Source: an uncultured bacterium (GTDB taxonomy: Bacteria > Bacillota > Clostridia > Oscillospirales > CAG-272). Taken from it: DNA of 64,000 nucleotides. The position numbers and the translations under genes were made by a program. Positions 1-9,153 of this stretch are shown here, in pieces (within the stretch, counting starts at the first letter, position 1; every line of letters begins with the position of its first letter). The stretch covers positions 43,997-107,996 of the forward strand of contig CAMEJM010000005.1 in assembly GCA_945920215.1 (NCBI GenBank), in the 5' to 3' direction. Below the pieces are notes generated by a model. It saw nothing but the letters and a program-made list of their open reading frames with translations. It was not told where the DNA came from and searched no databases.

Positions 1-872
1 CGTCGATTTTCAGAAGTCCCGCGTCGCGTAGCTTCTGCACCTGCGCCGGCATTTTATCGGTATAAAAGCTCTCGCCCTTGTAGGAATCGAAAGTAATTCC
101 GAGCTGGCGGTAGGTCTTTTCATATTCTGCAAGCGAAATCTGCACAAACCATTTCCACAGGGCGATGTTTTCCTCGTCTCCCTCTTCCATCTTGTGAAAT
201 TCCGCGCGCGCCTCATCCGCAAGCGCTTTCCCTTCGGGCGTGTCGTCTATGGCGTTGTTGATCCGCACGTACAGCTCCACCAGCCGGTCGATGCCGCCCT
301 CTTCAATCTGCTTGCGGTCGCCCCACTTTTTATAGGCAACAATCAACTTCCCGAACTGGGTCCCCCAGTCGCCGAGATAGTTGATACCGATACATTGCCA
401 CCCCGCGAATTGGTGCAGCAGCTTCAGGGAATGACCGATGACGGTCGTCCCGAGATGCCCGATGTGAAACGGCTTCGCCACATTGGGAGAGGAATAGTCA
501 AGCACCACCGTCTTGCCCACCCCGTCCATCGGGGAACCGTACTTACCTCCCTGCTGCGCCACCTCGTCGGTCACACGCGCGGCAAGCGACGCGCCGTCAA
601 AGAAGAAATTGAGGTATCCTTTGACCGACTCCACGCGCGCAAACAAAGGGTCGTCCGCAAGCCCGGCGGCAAGCGCGTCGGAGATCTGCACCGGCGCGCG
701 GTGCAGCGATTTGGAAAGCTTGAAGCACGGCAGCGCCAGGTCGCCCATGGCTGCCTCCGGCGGATATTCGAGCATATTGCAGACCTCGTCGGCGGTCAGG
801 CTTCCTCCCGGAAACGCCCCGGCTGCCAGCGCGGCGATCTTCTCGGCGGTCTGCTGTTTGAGCTGTATCATT
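1..872 (-). CDS. argS: Arginyl-tRNA synthetase, N-terminal part (cut by window edge)
   Basis: Class I aminoacyl-tRNA synthetase that charges tRNA-Arg in the cytoplasm. Reading the minus strand from the ATG at 872 gives about 290 residues starting MIQLKQQTAEKIAAL. It holds the N-terminal additional domain, then the HIGH-type signature SSPNVAKPFHIGHLG and the adjacent sequence GINYLGDWGTQFGKLIVAYK, which are characteristic of ArgS. The family is usually about 550-580 residues, so roughly half, including the anticodon-binding domain, lies beyond base 1. The start codon shares one base with the stop of the upstream kinase gene (TAATG), so translation is probably coupled. Identification is firm; only the C-terminal end is unseen. 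Confidence 0.95.
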
Positions 873-1693
873 TAAAGGTTGTCCTCCATTTTGACAAAGG
901 CTTCGGTATTCGGTACTCCCTCCTCCGTGCGGCAGGGAATCAGCGGTATTTCACACAGGGAGTACGCAAGGGCGATCTCGACGCCCGCGGTGACGTAAAA
1001 GCGGTCGTCCAGCATCTGCACGCATACGTCCGGCAAAGATTCCCCGCGCTCCAGCGCAGCGGCGTCGGCGGCAACCAGTGCCGCGTCCGGCGCGTCGTCG
1101 GGATACCACAGGCGGCGGGGGCAAAGGAACACGGCGTGGTAGGAGCGGTCGGACTCCCATGCACGGATGCCCTCCACAATGCGGTCGGCTACCTGCTCCG
1201 GCGTGGCAAAGGTCGTATCGATGATGATGTTGTAATTGTTGAAATCCTTGCAGTCCACGCCGTACAGCTCAAAGTAGCGTTTCTTTTCGCTGGTCTTGCG
1301 GGCGCGGATGCGTTCCGCCGCCTCGCTCACGGTATTGAAACGCTCCGCCTCGCGCCCCGCGCGCATCACGCGGACGGCGGCTGCCTCGGGGTCTGTCGTC
1401 AGATAAATGCGGAAGGTGTCGCGGACGAAGTGCCACGCCATGCGGGAGTCCACAATCAGTCTGCGCGGGTCGTCGGAGAGCTGTTCCAGACGCCGGTCGA
1501 ACTCCCTGTCCATTTCGGGGTGCGTCTCCATGTAAATATTGAATGCGGCAATATCCATGCCCATGCTTGCCGCCATTTCGCGCGCGATAACGCCCGTACC
1601 GTAATACTCGGCGCCCAAGCGCTCCTGCAACAGTTTTGCCACGGTGGATTTCCCACTGCCGAGATCCCCTGCCAAGGATAATTTCAGATTCAT
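872..1693 (-). CDS. Cytidylate kinase-like P-loop protein
   Basis: 273 residues from the ATG at 1693. That start has a GAGAGGTG ribosome binding site 8 bases upstream; a longer reading from 1753 adds 20 residues without family features. The N-terminus is a P-loop, LSLAGDLGSGKSTVAKLL, followed by YYGTG and REMAASMGMDI, as in the AAA/cytidylate-kinase-like family. A DSRMAWHF segment follows, then RIRARKTSEKKRYFELYGVD, which matches the lid region of such kinases. The C-terminal third (from about residue 185) reads as an extra domain of unknown role. It is co-transcribed with argS (overlap TAATG) from the consensus promoter at 1817-1846. The nucleotide substrate cannot be told from sequence, so a cmk symbol would be unsafe. 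Confidence 0.8.
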   Translation of the reverse strand: MNLKLSLAGDLGSGKSTVAKLLQERLGAEYYGTGVIAREMAASMGMDIAAFNIYMETHPEMDREFDRRLEQLSDDPRRLIVDSRMAWHFVRDTFRIYLTTDPEAAAVRVMRAGREAERFNTVSEAAERIRARKTSEKKRYFELYGVDCKDFNNYNIIIDTTFATPEQVADRIVEGIRAWESDRSYHAVFLCPRRLWYPDDAPDAALVAADAAALERGESLPDVCVQMLDDRFYVTAGVEIALAYSLCEIPLIPCRTEEGVPNTEAFVKMEDNL

Positions 1694-1816
1694 ACTGCTC
1701 GCACCTCTCGTCACGTCCTGCACGCGGTTTGCCGCGGACAGCGCCCGGAACACAGCGCCCCGCTCTGCGGGCGCGCCGCGCCCGCGCCCGCGCCATCACA
1801 TAGTTTTAACTTTAAT

Positions 1817-1846
1817 ATTATATCTCACTCTCCCCCGCTCTGTCAA
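1817..1846 (-). promoter_or_regulatory. Sigma-A promoter for the kinase-argS operon
   Basis: On the minus strand TTGACA (1841-1846) and TATAAT (1817-1822) are separated by 18 bases. Both hexamers match consensus exactly. It lies about 125 bases upstream of the kinase ATG. The stretch 1694-2032 between the two genes holds only this promoter and the rsmG terminator at 1916-1963. Confidence 0.85.
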
Positions 1847-1915
1847 GGCTGGCTGGCACAAAAACGCGCCTTTCCGCACCGCTCCGACTCTGTTTTCTCC
1901 GCGCGCGGCGCGCAG

Positions 1916-1963
1916 GAAAATAAGAAAAACGGCGTGCAGCCCGAAAAGCCCGGCGGCGCGCCG
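1916..1963 (-). terminator. Intrinsic terminator after rsmG
   Basis: Minus-strand hairpin at 1930-1963 (CGGCG..CGCCG outer stem with two mismatches, GC-rich) followed by a T-rich tract TTTTTCTTATTTT at 1917-1929. It lies 70 bases downstream of the rsmG stop. Confidence 0.7.
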
Positions 1964-2032
1964 TACGGAATATAGGATTGGCTCGGTTTGACGGTTTTAC
2001 CGCGCCGCGGCAGCGAGATGGAAAGCGTTTGC

Positions 2033-2776
2033 TCACAGCGGCTTTTTGGAAATCTGCGCAAAGGGGCGCGGGTACGCCTCCGGCGTCTTTTTTTCCTTAG
2101 TCACGCGGATCAGCGCGTGATTCTGGTCTTCCGTGCCGGCGGAGCGCAGCGGTATCTGTTCAATCGGCAGGGCGCGCCCGCCCAGAACGGCAAGCGCTTT
2201 CTTTGCGTCCGCGAGTTCATATGCGGCGTTCTTGCCCTTCATTGCCAGCATCTCTCCGCCCACGCGCACATAGGCAAGACAAAGCTCGGCCAGCACGCGC
2301 ATCTGCGCCACGGCGCGGGAGACGACGGCGTCAAAGCTCTCGCGCAGCTCCGCAAGGTGCGCGCCGTCCTCAGCGCGCATGGCTTTGGTCTGCACGTTGG
2401 TAAGTCCGAGCAGCTCCGCCGCACCGGCGACGTAACGCACGCGCTTTTCGGTGGAATCCATCGCCAATATTTGCAGATCCGGGCGGACGATGGCAAGGGG
2501 GAGCGTGGGAAATCCGGCGCCGCACCCGATATCCGCCACCCGCGCGCCTTTGGGCAGGTACTTTGCGGCGCAAACGCAGTCGGCGTAATGCAACAGAATG
2601 ATCTTCTCCGGCTCCACAATGGCGGTCAGATTGTATTTCTCGTTCTCTTCGAGCATATGGCGGGTCAGCTTCTCAAAGGCGCCGACGCGCTCGTAATTCA
2701 GCAACTTGGACAGCCCGTTTTCCGAGAATACCTTTTGCAGGGTCGCGGAAAAAGCGGCGGAATCGAAGGAAACCAT
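2033..2776 (-). CDS. rsmG: 16S rRNA (guanine527-N7)-methyltransferase RsmG (GidB)
   Basis: 247 residues, the normal family length. RsmG methylates G527 of 16S rRNA using S-adenosylmethionine. The SAM-binding motif VADIGCGAGFPTLPLAI (about residues 79-95) and the downstream VVSRAVAQMRVLAEL are typical of GidB proteins, and EKYNLTAI in the N-terminal region is the usual family signature. The start ATG at 2776 is preceded by GAGGTGAG, which overlaps the stop codon of the ABC-F gene upstream, so the two genes form one transcript and are probably translationally coupled. Terminator at 1916-1963. Confidence 0.96.
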   Translation of the reverse strand: MVSFDSAAFSATLQKVFSENGLSKLLNYERVGAFEKLTRHMLEENEKYNLTAIVEPEKIILLHYADCVCAAKYLPKGARVADIGCGAGFPTLPLAIVRPDLQILAMDSTEKRVRYVAGAAELLGLTNVQTKAMRAEDGAHLAELRESFDAVVSRAVAQMRVLAELCLAYVRVGGEMLAMKGKNAAYELADAKKALAVLGGRALPIEQIPLRSAGTEDQNHALIRVTKEKKTPEAYPRPFAQISKKPL

Positions 2777-2784
2777 AACTCACC

Positions 2785-4380
2785 TCACGCCTTGACCGCG
2801 TTTTTGCGGGCAAGGAAGTCCTCGTAGGAGCCGCGGAAATCGGTCATGCCCTCCGGCGTGATCTCGATCACGCGGTTGGCAACCGTGTTGACAATTTCGT
2901 AGTCGTGGGAACTGAACAGAATATTGCCCGCAAAGTCGCGCATCCCGTTATTGACCGCGGTAATGGACTCCAAGTCCAGATGGTTGGTGGGCTGGTCGAT
3001 GATGAGCATATTGGAGCCGAACAGCATCATGCGGGAGAACATACACCGCACCTTTTCACCCCCGGAAAGCACTGAAACGCACTTGTTCACGGCGTCGCCC
3101 GAAAAAAGCATACGCCCCAGAAAGCCGCGGAGATACGTTTCGTTCTGATCCTTAGAATACGGGCGGAGCCAGTCGAGAATGGATTCGGTATGCCCCTCAA
3201 AATAGGGAGAATTGTCGCGCGGGAAATAGGAGGTGGAAATGGAGACCCCGAAGTGGAAGGAGCCGGTATCGGGTCCCTCCTCCTCCATCAGGCAGCGGAA
3301 CAGCGCGGTCACGCTGCGGTCGTCGCCCACGAAAGCAATTTTATCTCCGCGCCCCACCAAAAACGATACGTCGCGGAACAGCACTTCTCCGTCCTTGATT
3401 TTGGAGAGCCCCTCCACCTGCAAAATATCCTTGCCGGGTTCTCTGTCCATATCAAAACCGATAAAAGGATAGCGGCGCGAGGACGCGGGCAGCTCCTCCA
3501 CGGTAATCTTTTCGAGCAGTTTGCGGCGGGAGGTTGCCTGATTGGATTTGGACTTGTTCGCCGAGAAGCGGGCGATAAACGCTTCGAGTTCCTTGATTTT
3601 TTCCTCGGCGCGCTTGTTCTGCTGCTTGATCATGCGCTGCATAAGCTGAGAGGACTCATACCAAAACTCATAGTTGCCGACGTACATTTTGATTGAGCCG
3701 TAATCGATATCCACAATGTTGGTACACACATCGTTGAGGAAATGGCGGTCATGGGAGACCACCAGCACCGTCCCGAAATAGTCGGAGAGGAATTCCTCAA
3801 GCCAATGCACCGCCTCCAGGTCAAGACCGTTGGTCGGCTCGTCCAACAGGATAATATCAGGGTTGCCGAACAAGGCTCTTGCAAGCAGGACCTTGACCTT
3901 CTGACTTTCCTGCAAATCCGCCATGGAGCTGTACAGTAAATCCACATTCAGACCAAGCCCCTGAATCAGACGGGACGCGTCGGACTCTGCTTCCCAGCCG
4001 CCCATCTCCGCGAACTCCGCCTCCAGCTCCGAGGCGCGCAAGCCGTCCTCGTCCGTAAAATCCTCCTTGAGGTAGATGGCGTCCTTTTCTTTCATCACGT
4101 CATAGAGCTTCTGATTGCCCATGATGACGGTATCGAGCACCGTATATCCGTCGAACGCAAAGTGATCCTGCCGCAAAACAGACATACGCGTGTTTTCGGG
4201 GATGGAGATCTCCCCGCGCGAGGGTTCCAGTTCCCGGCACAGCAGTTTCAGAAAGGTGGATTTCCCCGCCCCGTTCGCCCCGATAATCCCGTAGCAGTTG
4301 CCGGGGGTGAATTTCAGATTGACGTCCTTGAACAGGGTCTGCGCCCCGAAATGAAAGGACAGATTGTTGACTGTGATCAT
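2785..4380 (-). CDS. ABC-F family ATPase, YbiT-type, with one degenerate ATP site
   Basis: 531 residues with two ATP-binding cassettes and no membrane segment, the layout of ABC-F ribosome-associated ATPases; overall it reads most like E. coli YbiT. Cassette 1 has Walker A GANGAGKST (34-42), Walker B ILLDEPTN (177-184) and the SHDRHFL switch (about 210), but its signature is DLQESQ instead of LSGGQ. A charged coiled-coil linker spans about 245-300. Cassette 2 has an intact signature LSGGEK (438-443), but the Walker A position reads VGDDRSVTALF and Walker B reads LIIDQPTN (Gln for the catalytic Glu). So composite site I is intact and site II is degenerate. Translation initiation factor or ribosome-protection roles are known for the family; the exact role here is unknown. 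Confidence 0.9.
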   Translation of the reverse strand: MITVNNLSFHFGAQTLFKDVNLKFTPGNCYGIIGANGAGKSTFLKLLCRELEPSRGEISIPENTRMSVLRQDHFAFDGYTVLDTVIMGNQKLYDVMKEKDAIYLKEDFTDEDGLRASELEAEFAEMGGWEAESDASRLIQGLGLNVDLLYSSMADLQESQKVKVLLARALFGNPDIILLDEPTNGLDLEAVHWLEEFLSDYFGTVLVVSHDRHFLNDVCTNIVDIDYGSIKMYVGNYEFWYESSQLMQRMIKQQNKRAEEKIKELEAFIARFSANKSKSNQATSRRKLLEKITVEELPASSRRYPFIGFDMDREPGKDILQVEGLSKIKDGEVLFRDVSFLVGRGDKIAFVGDDRSVTALFRCLMEEEGPDTGSFHFGVSISTSYFPRDNSPYFEGHTESILDWLRPYSKDQNETYLRGFLGRMLFSGDAVNKCVSVLSGGEKVRCMFSRMMLFGSNMLIIDQPTNHLDLESITAVNNGMRDFAGNILFSSHDYEIVNTVANRVIEITPEGMTDFRGSYEDFLARKNAVKA

Positions 4381-4598
4381 GTGTGTTTACCTCGTGTTCC
4401 GCACACTTCATGCGCATATGTATATATAGTAACTTGTTTCCGCTCCCCAAATGTGAATAAATTGTTAATATATCAAGCCGGTTTCTCCTGCCTGTTCCGC
4501 CGTTTTCTTTCCGCGATCCGACCTCTTTTTTCGACGTGTTTCCCCTTTTTTCATACAATTGGATAGAAAAAACGACATAAATTTCTGTATTTTCATGA

Positions 4599-4627
4599 TT
4601 GTGGTATGTCGAAAGATGTCATATAAT
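4599..4627 (+). promoter_or_regulatory. Probable promoter for the exported-protein pair
   Basis: TATAAT at 4622-4627 with a weaker TTGTGG at 4599-4604 (17-base spacer), 60 bases before the ATG at 4688. The 307-base gap 4381-4687 is AT-rich and separates divergent genes. I could not pick a convincing minus-strand promoter for the ABC-F gene in it. Confidence 0.55.
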
Positions 4628-4687
4628 AGTTTACAGAAAATTTAAAAAAAGAAAAAATTAGGAAATATAAAGAAAGGAGCAGATGAA

Positions 4688-6181
4688 ATGAAGCGCGCCG
4701 CCCCCGTGAAACCTCCCGTTGCACTCCCGTCAATTCTGCTCTTTCTTCTCCTGTTCCTGCGGTTTTGCCCCCTGCCCCTTTCTGCCGCGGAGGAAAGCGC
4801 AGCGCCCGCAGAAGATACCCTGTATTGTCTGAGCGAGATTTACAGCTCGGCAGAGTTGTGGGACACGCCCGATGAGGACAAGAATGCGATAACCGTGGGA
4901 ACGTGGGGCGCCTGCCATAATAGCGAATCCTCCGACCCCACCGTGCGGTTCGGTTTCCCTTACTCCTATGACGCGCAGGAACACGCCGTCACCATTGCGT
5001 GCGGCGCGCAAAATGAAAACTGTTTGACATGGAGCACCGTGAGCGGTCCCGGCAAAATCACGAACCCGAACGGGTGCTGGCAGTTGTCCTTTCAGGTGCG
5101 GTATGAAGAAGATTCCTTTGCCGGGCTCAGACTGTGCGCCGGCGATCCCATTGCCGAAATTGACCCCTCCGGCAACTTTTGGGTGCTTGGAAATTCGTCC
5201 GAAGGCACGCCTGTTTCCTTATCCGCGGGGCAACTGTCCGCCGGTTGGAACACCGTCGCGGTTTCTGTTATGCACACTCTCTCCGAGGACGGCAGCGTGA
5301 CCGATTGCGCGCTGTACTTTGCCTTGAATCCTCAAAACGACCGCGTCGTCACCGCCGCCTCACTGGAAGCCTTGCCCGCCATCCGCCGCCGGACAAGCAA
5401 GTCCTTCTTTGCCTCCCTCACCGACCTCTGTCTCTATCCGACCGAAGCGGGAGAGGAAACCACGCCCGCAACTCTGACTCTCCGGGCGTTCCGCACCGCC
5501 GAAATACGCCCCACGCAGCCGGTGACGCTCACCTTTGAAACCCTGCCGGAGCCAAATTACGAGGGCTATCTTTGGGAAAAGATAGTGTTGCCCGTTTCGT
5601 CGGATGTGGCATACTGGGAAGCGGACGGGCAGCGCTATTCGCCCGGCGAAAACTACATTATCACCGCCGCCGTTACCTTTTCCCCCGTGTCTTGCACTAC
5701 CTACGCCTACGAGACGCTTGCCGCGGCAATGAAAGGTATCGGCGAAGAGGAAAGCGAAACGGATTTGCCCGGGCGGCTGGAGGCGCTGAAAAGGGCGTTG
5801 GAAAGCTCTTATCTGGACGTGCGGGACGAACGCTACCTCACGGCGGAACAGGCGTTCCGCGACGGCGTCCGTGAACTTGCGGACACCGTAGCCGAATCCC
5901 TCGCGGCGGCAAACGCCACGCCGGACATCAAGGAAAAATACAGCCGCCTGAGGGCGGCGATCGCCTGCTACCGCCTGTCTCCCGACCTCTTCCCCGCCGA
6001 AACGGCAGAGGCGCTGAACCAAGCCGTGGTCTCTTATAACACATTGGTCACCGATATCAATTCCAACCATGCGGAAGCCGTTCTTGCCGGCTCCTCCCTG
6101 ACAGCGGACAAGCCCGCCTGCCTTGAAATCCGCGCCGCTCTGACGGATATACGATCCAAAGTACACCGATACGAAGAATAA
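4688..6181 (+). CDS. Exported protein of unknown function
   Basis: 497 residues. The N-terminus is a classic Sec signal peptide: MKR, a run of Leu/Phe (SILLFLLLFLRF), then LPLSAAEES as a likely signal peptidase I site near residue 34. Ribosome binding site AAAGGAG at 4673-4679, 8 bases before the ATG. The middle (about 95-240) is beta-rich, with WQLSFQVRYEE and LSAGWNTVAVSV, suggestive of a jelly-roll or LamG-like fold, but no diagnostic motif is visible. Residues about 280-340 resemble a short extracellular beta-repeat, and the last 150 residues look helical. No cell-wall sorting motif or lipobox. It is followed 70 bases later by a small lipoprotein gene on the same strand, probably in the same operon. 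Function unrecognised. Confidence 0.75.
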   Translation: MKRAAPVKPPVALPSILLFLLLFLRFCPLPLSAAEESAAPAEDTLYCLSEIYSSAELWDTPDEDKNAITVGTWGACHNSESSDPTVRFGFPYSYDAQEHAVTIACGAQNENCLTWSTVSGPGKITNPNGCWQLSFQVRYEEDSFAGLRLCAGDPIAEIDPSGNFWVLGNSSEGTPVSLSAGQLSAGWNTVAVSVMHTLSEDGSVTDCALYFALNPQNDRVVTAASLEALPAIRRRTSKSFFASLTDLCLYPTEAGEETTPATLTLRAFRTAEIRPTQPVTLTFETLPEPNYEGYLWEKIVLPVSSDVAYWEADGQRYSPGENYIITAAVTFSPVSCTTYAYETLAAAMKGIGEEESETDLPGRLEALKRALESSYLDVRDERYLTAEQAFRDGVRELADTVAESLAAANATPDIKEKYSRLRAAIACYRLSPDLFPAETAEALNQAVVSYNTLVTDINSNHAEAVLAGSSLTADKPACLEIRAALTDIRSKVHRYEE

Positions 6182-6251
6182 AAGACCGCGCGCGGGTCAG
6201 GCAAACTCCCGCAAGCGCGCGAAGAAAAAAGGAAAGGAAAGGAGAACGCCG

Positions 6252-6833
6252 ATGAAACGCGTTGCAATCCGTCTAACGGCGGTATGTCTGATACTTGCCG
6301 CGTGCTGTTTGTGCTGCGCCTGCGGCGCGCGCACGGCAACCGAAGCCGAGACCTCCCGCGCGCAAGCGAACGCGGCGGCGCTTGTCGGGAAATACGCCGC
6401 CGCGGCGGCAGCCACCGCCCCCACCGAGGTGGAATGCACCGTCCTGACGGAAGCGGGCGGCTCTGTCCTGACCGCGCAGTCCCTGCTGGAGGCAGAGTCC
6501 GGGGAAATGACCGTCACCTTCTACAACACGCTTTCAACCGATACCGCGGACACCCCTTTTACCACAGAGCACAAGATAGCGGTGCAGAACGGCGTGAACA
6601 CCGTTGTGCCGTCAGAGTTGCATTTTGACGCCGCAAACCTGTCAGAGCTCTCCGAAGAGGGTTCCACGCTGACCGCGGCGGTGCGCGACCCCCGTGCATT
6701 TCTCGGCAGCGAAACCCAAGCCGCCGATATGCGCGTCAGAGTGACCATGAACGGAACCACGCTCTCCTCGGTGGTTCTGTCCTATACGCTTCCGGGGGAC
6801 TGCCGGGTGACGTTGACGGTGCTGTACCTGTAA
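6252..6833 (+). CDS. Small lipoprotein of unknown function
   Basis: 193 residues. The N-terminal MKRVAIRLTAVCLILAACCLCCACGA is a type II signal peptide; several cysteines crowd the lipobox, with CCAC|G the most likely lipid-modified position near residue 24. The mature part begins with an Ala-rich helix and continues as a probable beta-domain (EVECTVLTEAGG, GEMTVTFYNTL). Ribosome binding site AAAGGAGAACGCC directly upstream. It is 70 bases downstream of the exported protein gene and has no promoter of its own that I can see, so the two are likely co-expressed and could act together at the cell surface. No family recognised. Confidence 0.75.
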   Translation: MKRVAIRLTAVCLILAACCLCCACGARTATEAETSRAQANAAALVGKYAAAAAATAPTEVECTVLTEAGGSVLTAQSLLEAESGEMTVTFYNTLSTDTADTPFTTEHKIAVQNGVNTVVPSELHFDAANLSELSEEGSTLTAAVRDPRAFLGSETQAADMRVRVTMNGTTLSSVVLSYTLPGDCRVTLTVLYL

Positions 6834-6899
6834 CCGGAGGGGCGCGGAAGCGGCAACGCCGGTTGTTTGTGTGCAATATGTAAAATGATTTATATTATA

Positions 6900-6928
6900 T
6901 TGACTATTTTCCGCAAATATGGTAAAAT
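6900..6928 (+). promoter_or_regulatory. Promoter for pgk-tpiA
   Basis: TTGACT (6900-6905), 17-base spacer, TAAAAT (6923-6928), with TGG directly before the -10 (extended -10). It ends 42 bases before the pgk ATG. Confidence 0.85.
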
Positions 6929-6970
6929 TCTTTTTCGGAAAACAAATACAATTGCAAGGAGCGTATCATT

Positions 6971-8275
6971 ATGTCCATGTACAACAAAAAGAGCGTCGAA
7001 GACGTAAATATTGCAGCCGGCACCTCCGTGCTGGTACGTTGCGACTTCAACGTACCCATGAAAGACGGCGTCATCACCTCCGACAAGCGCATTGTCGAAG
7101 CACTGCCCACCATCAAGTACCTGCTCTCCAAGGATGCCAAGGTCATTCTCTGCTCTCATCTGGGCAAGCCCCATAACATTCTGACCGAAGGCTTCGGTCT
7201 AAACAAGAAAGAAAAGAAAGCCGTTGCGGCTCTCCCCGCAGAGGAACAGGCTGCCGCTACCGCCGCATATCTCGAAAAGGCAAAGGGCGACAAGAAGAAA
7301 TTTACCCTGAAGCCCGTGGCTGACCGCCTGAATGAACTGGGCATTCCCGTAACCTTTGCCGAGGACATCATCGGCGAGGACGCAAAGGCGAAGATTGCCG
7401 CCATGAAGAACGGCACCGCCGTCCTGCTTGAAAACATCCGTTTCGATGCGCGCGAGGAAAAGAACGACCCCACATTCGCAAAGGAACTGGGTGCTTACGC
7501 TTCCCTGTACGTCAATGACGCGTTCGGCACCGCGCACCGCGCGCACGCTTCCACCGCGGGCGTTGCCACCTACGCAGGTCTGCCCGCAGTCTGCGGCTAC
7601 CTGATTCAGAAGGAAATCACCGTGATGGGCAATGCGCTGGAGGATCCGAAGCGCCCGTTTGTCGCCATTCTCGGCGGCGCAAAGGTCTCGGATAAAATAG
7701 GAGTCATCAACAACCTCATCGACAAGGTGGATACCCTGATTATCGGCGGCGGTATGGCATACACGTTCTTCCGCGCGCTCGGCTGCCGCGTCGGCACCTC
7801 CCTGTGCGAAGAAGACAAACTCGACGTCGCGCGTGAAACCATGGAAAAGGCACGCGCCAAGGGCGTGAACTTCATCATTCCCGTGGACAACATCATCGGC
7901 CGCGAGTACGATGAGAACACCATCAACATGAGAATTTACTCCAACGCGATCCCCGACGGCTGGATGGGTCTGGACATCGGCCCCGTCACCCGTGAACTGT
8001 TTGCAAAGACCATTCAGGGCGCAGGCACCGTTGTCTGGAACGGTCCTATGGGCGTCTCCGAATGGAAGAACTTTGCCGCAGGTACCGAAGCGGTTGCACA
8101 GGCAGTCGCAGAGTGCGGCGCTGTCTCCATCATCGGCGGCGGCGACTCCGCGGCGGCTGTTGAGAAGCTGGGCTTCGCAGACAAGATGACCCACATCTCC
8201 ACCGGCGGCGGCGCTTCCCTCGAATTCCTTGAGGGCAAAGAACTGCCCGGTATCGCCTGCCTGCAGGACAAGTAA
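6971..8275 (+). CDS. pgk: Phosphoglycerate kinase
   Basis: 434 residues; converts 1,3-bisphosphoglycerate and ADP to 3-phosphoglycerate and ATP in glycolysis. Signatures include [13 protein letters not shown] (substrate-binding start of the N-domain), [43 protein letters not shown] and the nucleotide-binding [15 protein letters not shown] with [20 protein letters not shown] at the end. It is about 40 residues longer than typical bacterial enzymes. The excess is a Lys/Ala-rich insert of about 36 residues after SHLGKP (around residues 60-100), ending just before [11 protein letters not shown]. Start ATG has AAGGAG 9 bases upstream. tpiA follows after 12 bases in the same operon. Confidence 0.98.
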   Translation: MSMYNKKSVEDVNIAAGTSVLVRCDFNVPMKDGVITSDKRIVEALPTIKYLLSKDAKVILCSHLGKPHNILTEGFGLNKKEKKAVAALPAEEQAAATAAYLEKAKGDKKKFTLKPVADRLNELGIPVTFAEDIIGEDAKAKIAAMKNGTAVLLENIRFDAREEKNDPTFAKELGAYASLYVNDAFGTAHRAHASTAGVATYAGLPAVCGYLIQKEITVMGNALEDPKRPFVAILGGAKVSDKIGVINNLIDKVDTLIIGGGMAYTFFRALGCRVGTSLCEEDKLDVARETMEKARAKGVNFIIPVDNIIGREYDENTINMRIYSNAIPDGWMGLDIGPVTRELFAKTIQGAGTVVWNGPMGVSEWKNFAAGTEAVAQAVAECGAVSIIGGGDSAAAVEKLGFADKMTHISTGGGASLEFLEGKELPGIACLQDK

Positions 8276-8287
8276 GAGGTGACAGCA

Positions 8288-9049
8288 ATGAGTGCAAGAA
8301 CAGTCATCGCCGGCAACTGGAAAATGAACATGACCCCCTCCGAGGCAAAGCAGTTCATCGGTGAACTGGCGCCTATGGTAGCGGGCAAGAACGCTTGCGA
8401 CATCGTTTTGTGCGTGCCTTATGTCGACATTCCCACCGCTGTGGAAGCCGCCCGCGGCACTAATATTCACATCGGCGCGGAAAACGTACACTTTGAAGCA
8501 AAAGGCGCTTTCACGGGCGAGGTTTCCACCGCCATGCTCTGTGAGCTGGGTTGTGAGTATGTGATTATCGGTCACTCCGAAAGACGTCAGTATTTCGGAG
8601 AAACGGATACCACCGTCAATCTGCGCACCAAGGCTGCCCTTGCGGCAGGTCTGAAGGTCATTCTCTGCCTCGGCGAGGTCAAAGAACAGCGTCTGGCAGG
8701 CATCACCGACGAGGTGGTCGCCATGCAGACCAAGCTGGATCTGGCGGACATTGATGAGGACGCTCTGAAAAACGTCATCATCGCATACGAGCCCGTGTGG
8801 GCTATCGGCACAGGTCTGACCGCTACCCCGGAACAGGCGGACGAAACCTGCGGCGTGATCCGCAAGACCGTGGCGGAGATTTACTCCAAGAAAGCGGCTG
8901 ACGCCATGACCATTCAGTACGGCGGCTCCATGAACGACAAAAACGCGGCGGAGCTGCTCGCCAAGAAGAACGTCAACGGCGGACTCATCGGCGGCGCGTC
9001 TCTCGTCCCCGAAAAGTTCACCGCCATCGTGGACGCGGCGAACGCATAA
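8288..9049 (+). CDS. tpiA: Triosephosphate isomerase
   Basis: 253 residues, usual length; interconverts dihydroxyacetone phosphate and glyceraldehyde 3-phosphate. Substrate Lys in AGNWKMN (N-terminus), catalytic His in IIGHSERR, catalytic Glu in AYEPVWAIGTG, phosphate-gripping loop 6, and QYGGSMNDKNAAEL and GGLIGGASL near the end. I choose ATG 8288, which has AGAGGTGA just upstream; a GTG at 8279 would add three residues but overlaps that ribosome binding site. Lies 12 bases after pgk and is ended by the strong terminator at 9074-9116. Confidence 0.98.
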   Translation: MSARTVIAGNWKMNMTPSEAKQFIGELAPMVAGKNACDIVLCVPYVDIPTAVEAARGTNIHIGAENVHFEAKGAFTGEVSTAMLCELGCEYVIIGHSERRQYFGETDTTVNLRTKAALAAGLKVILCLGEVKEQRLAGITDEVVAMQTKLDLADIDEDALKNVIIAYEPVWAIGTGLTATPEQADETCGVIRKTVAEIYSKKAADAMTIQYGGSMNDKNAAELLAKKNVNGGLIGGASLVPEKFTAIVDAANA

Positions 9050-9073
9050 ACGCTTCGACATTCCCGCAGAAAT

Positions 9074-9116
9074 GAAAAGCAACCCCGTCGGATTTTTTCC
9101 GACGGGGTTGCTTTTC
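9074..9116. terminator. Strong terminator after tpiA, bidirectional in form
   Basis: Perfect 18-bp stem 9074-9091 / 9099-9116 (GAAAAGCAACCCCGTCGG with its complement) around a 7-base T-rich loop. The stem begins with AAAA and ends with TTTT, so it can stop transcription from either side. It sits between convergent tpiA and the DUF4097 lipoprotein gene. Confidence 0.9.
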
Positions 9117-9153
9117 GCTTGGCATATACTCTTAACAAGTATACCGCTTTGAA

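Noticed and set aside
4381..4460. Promoter for the ABC-F gene
   Set aside because: TATATA-like boxes are present in the AT-rich gap but no -35 at suitable spacing stands out.
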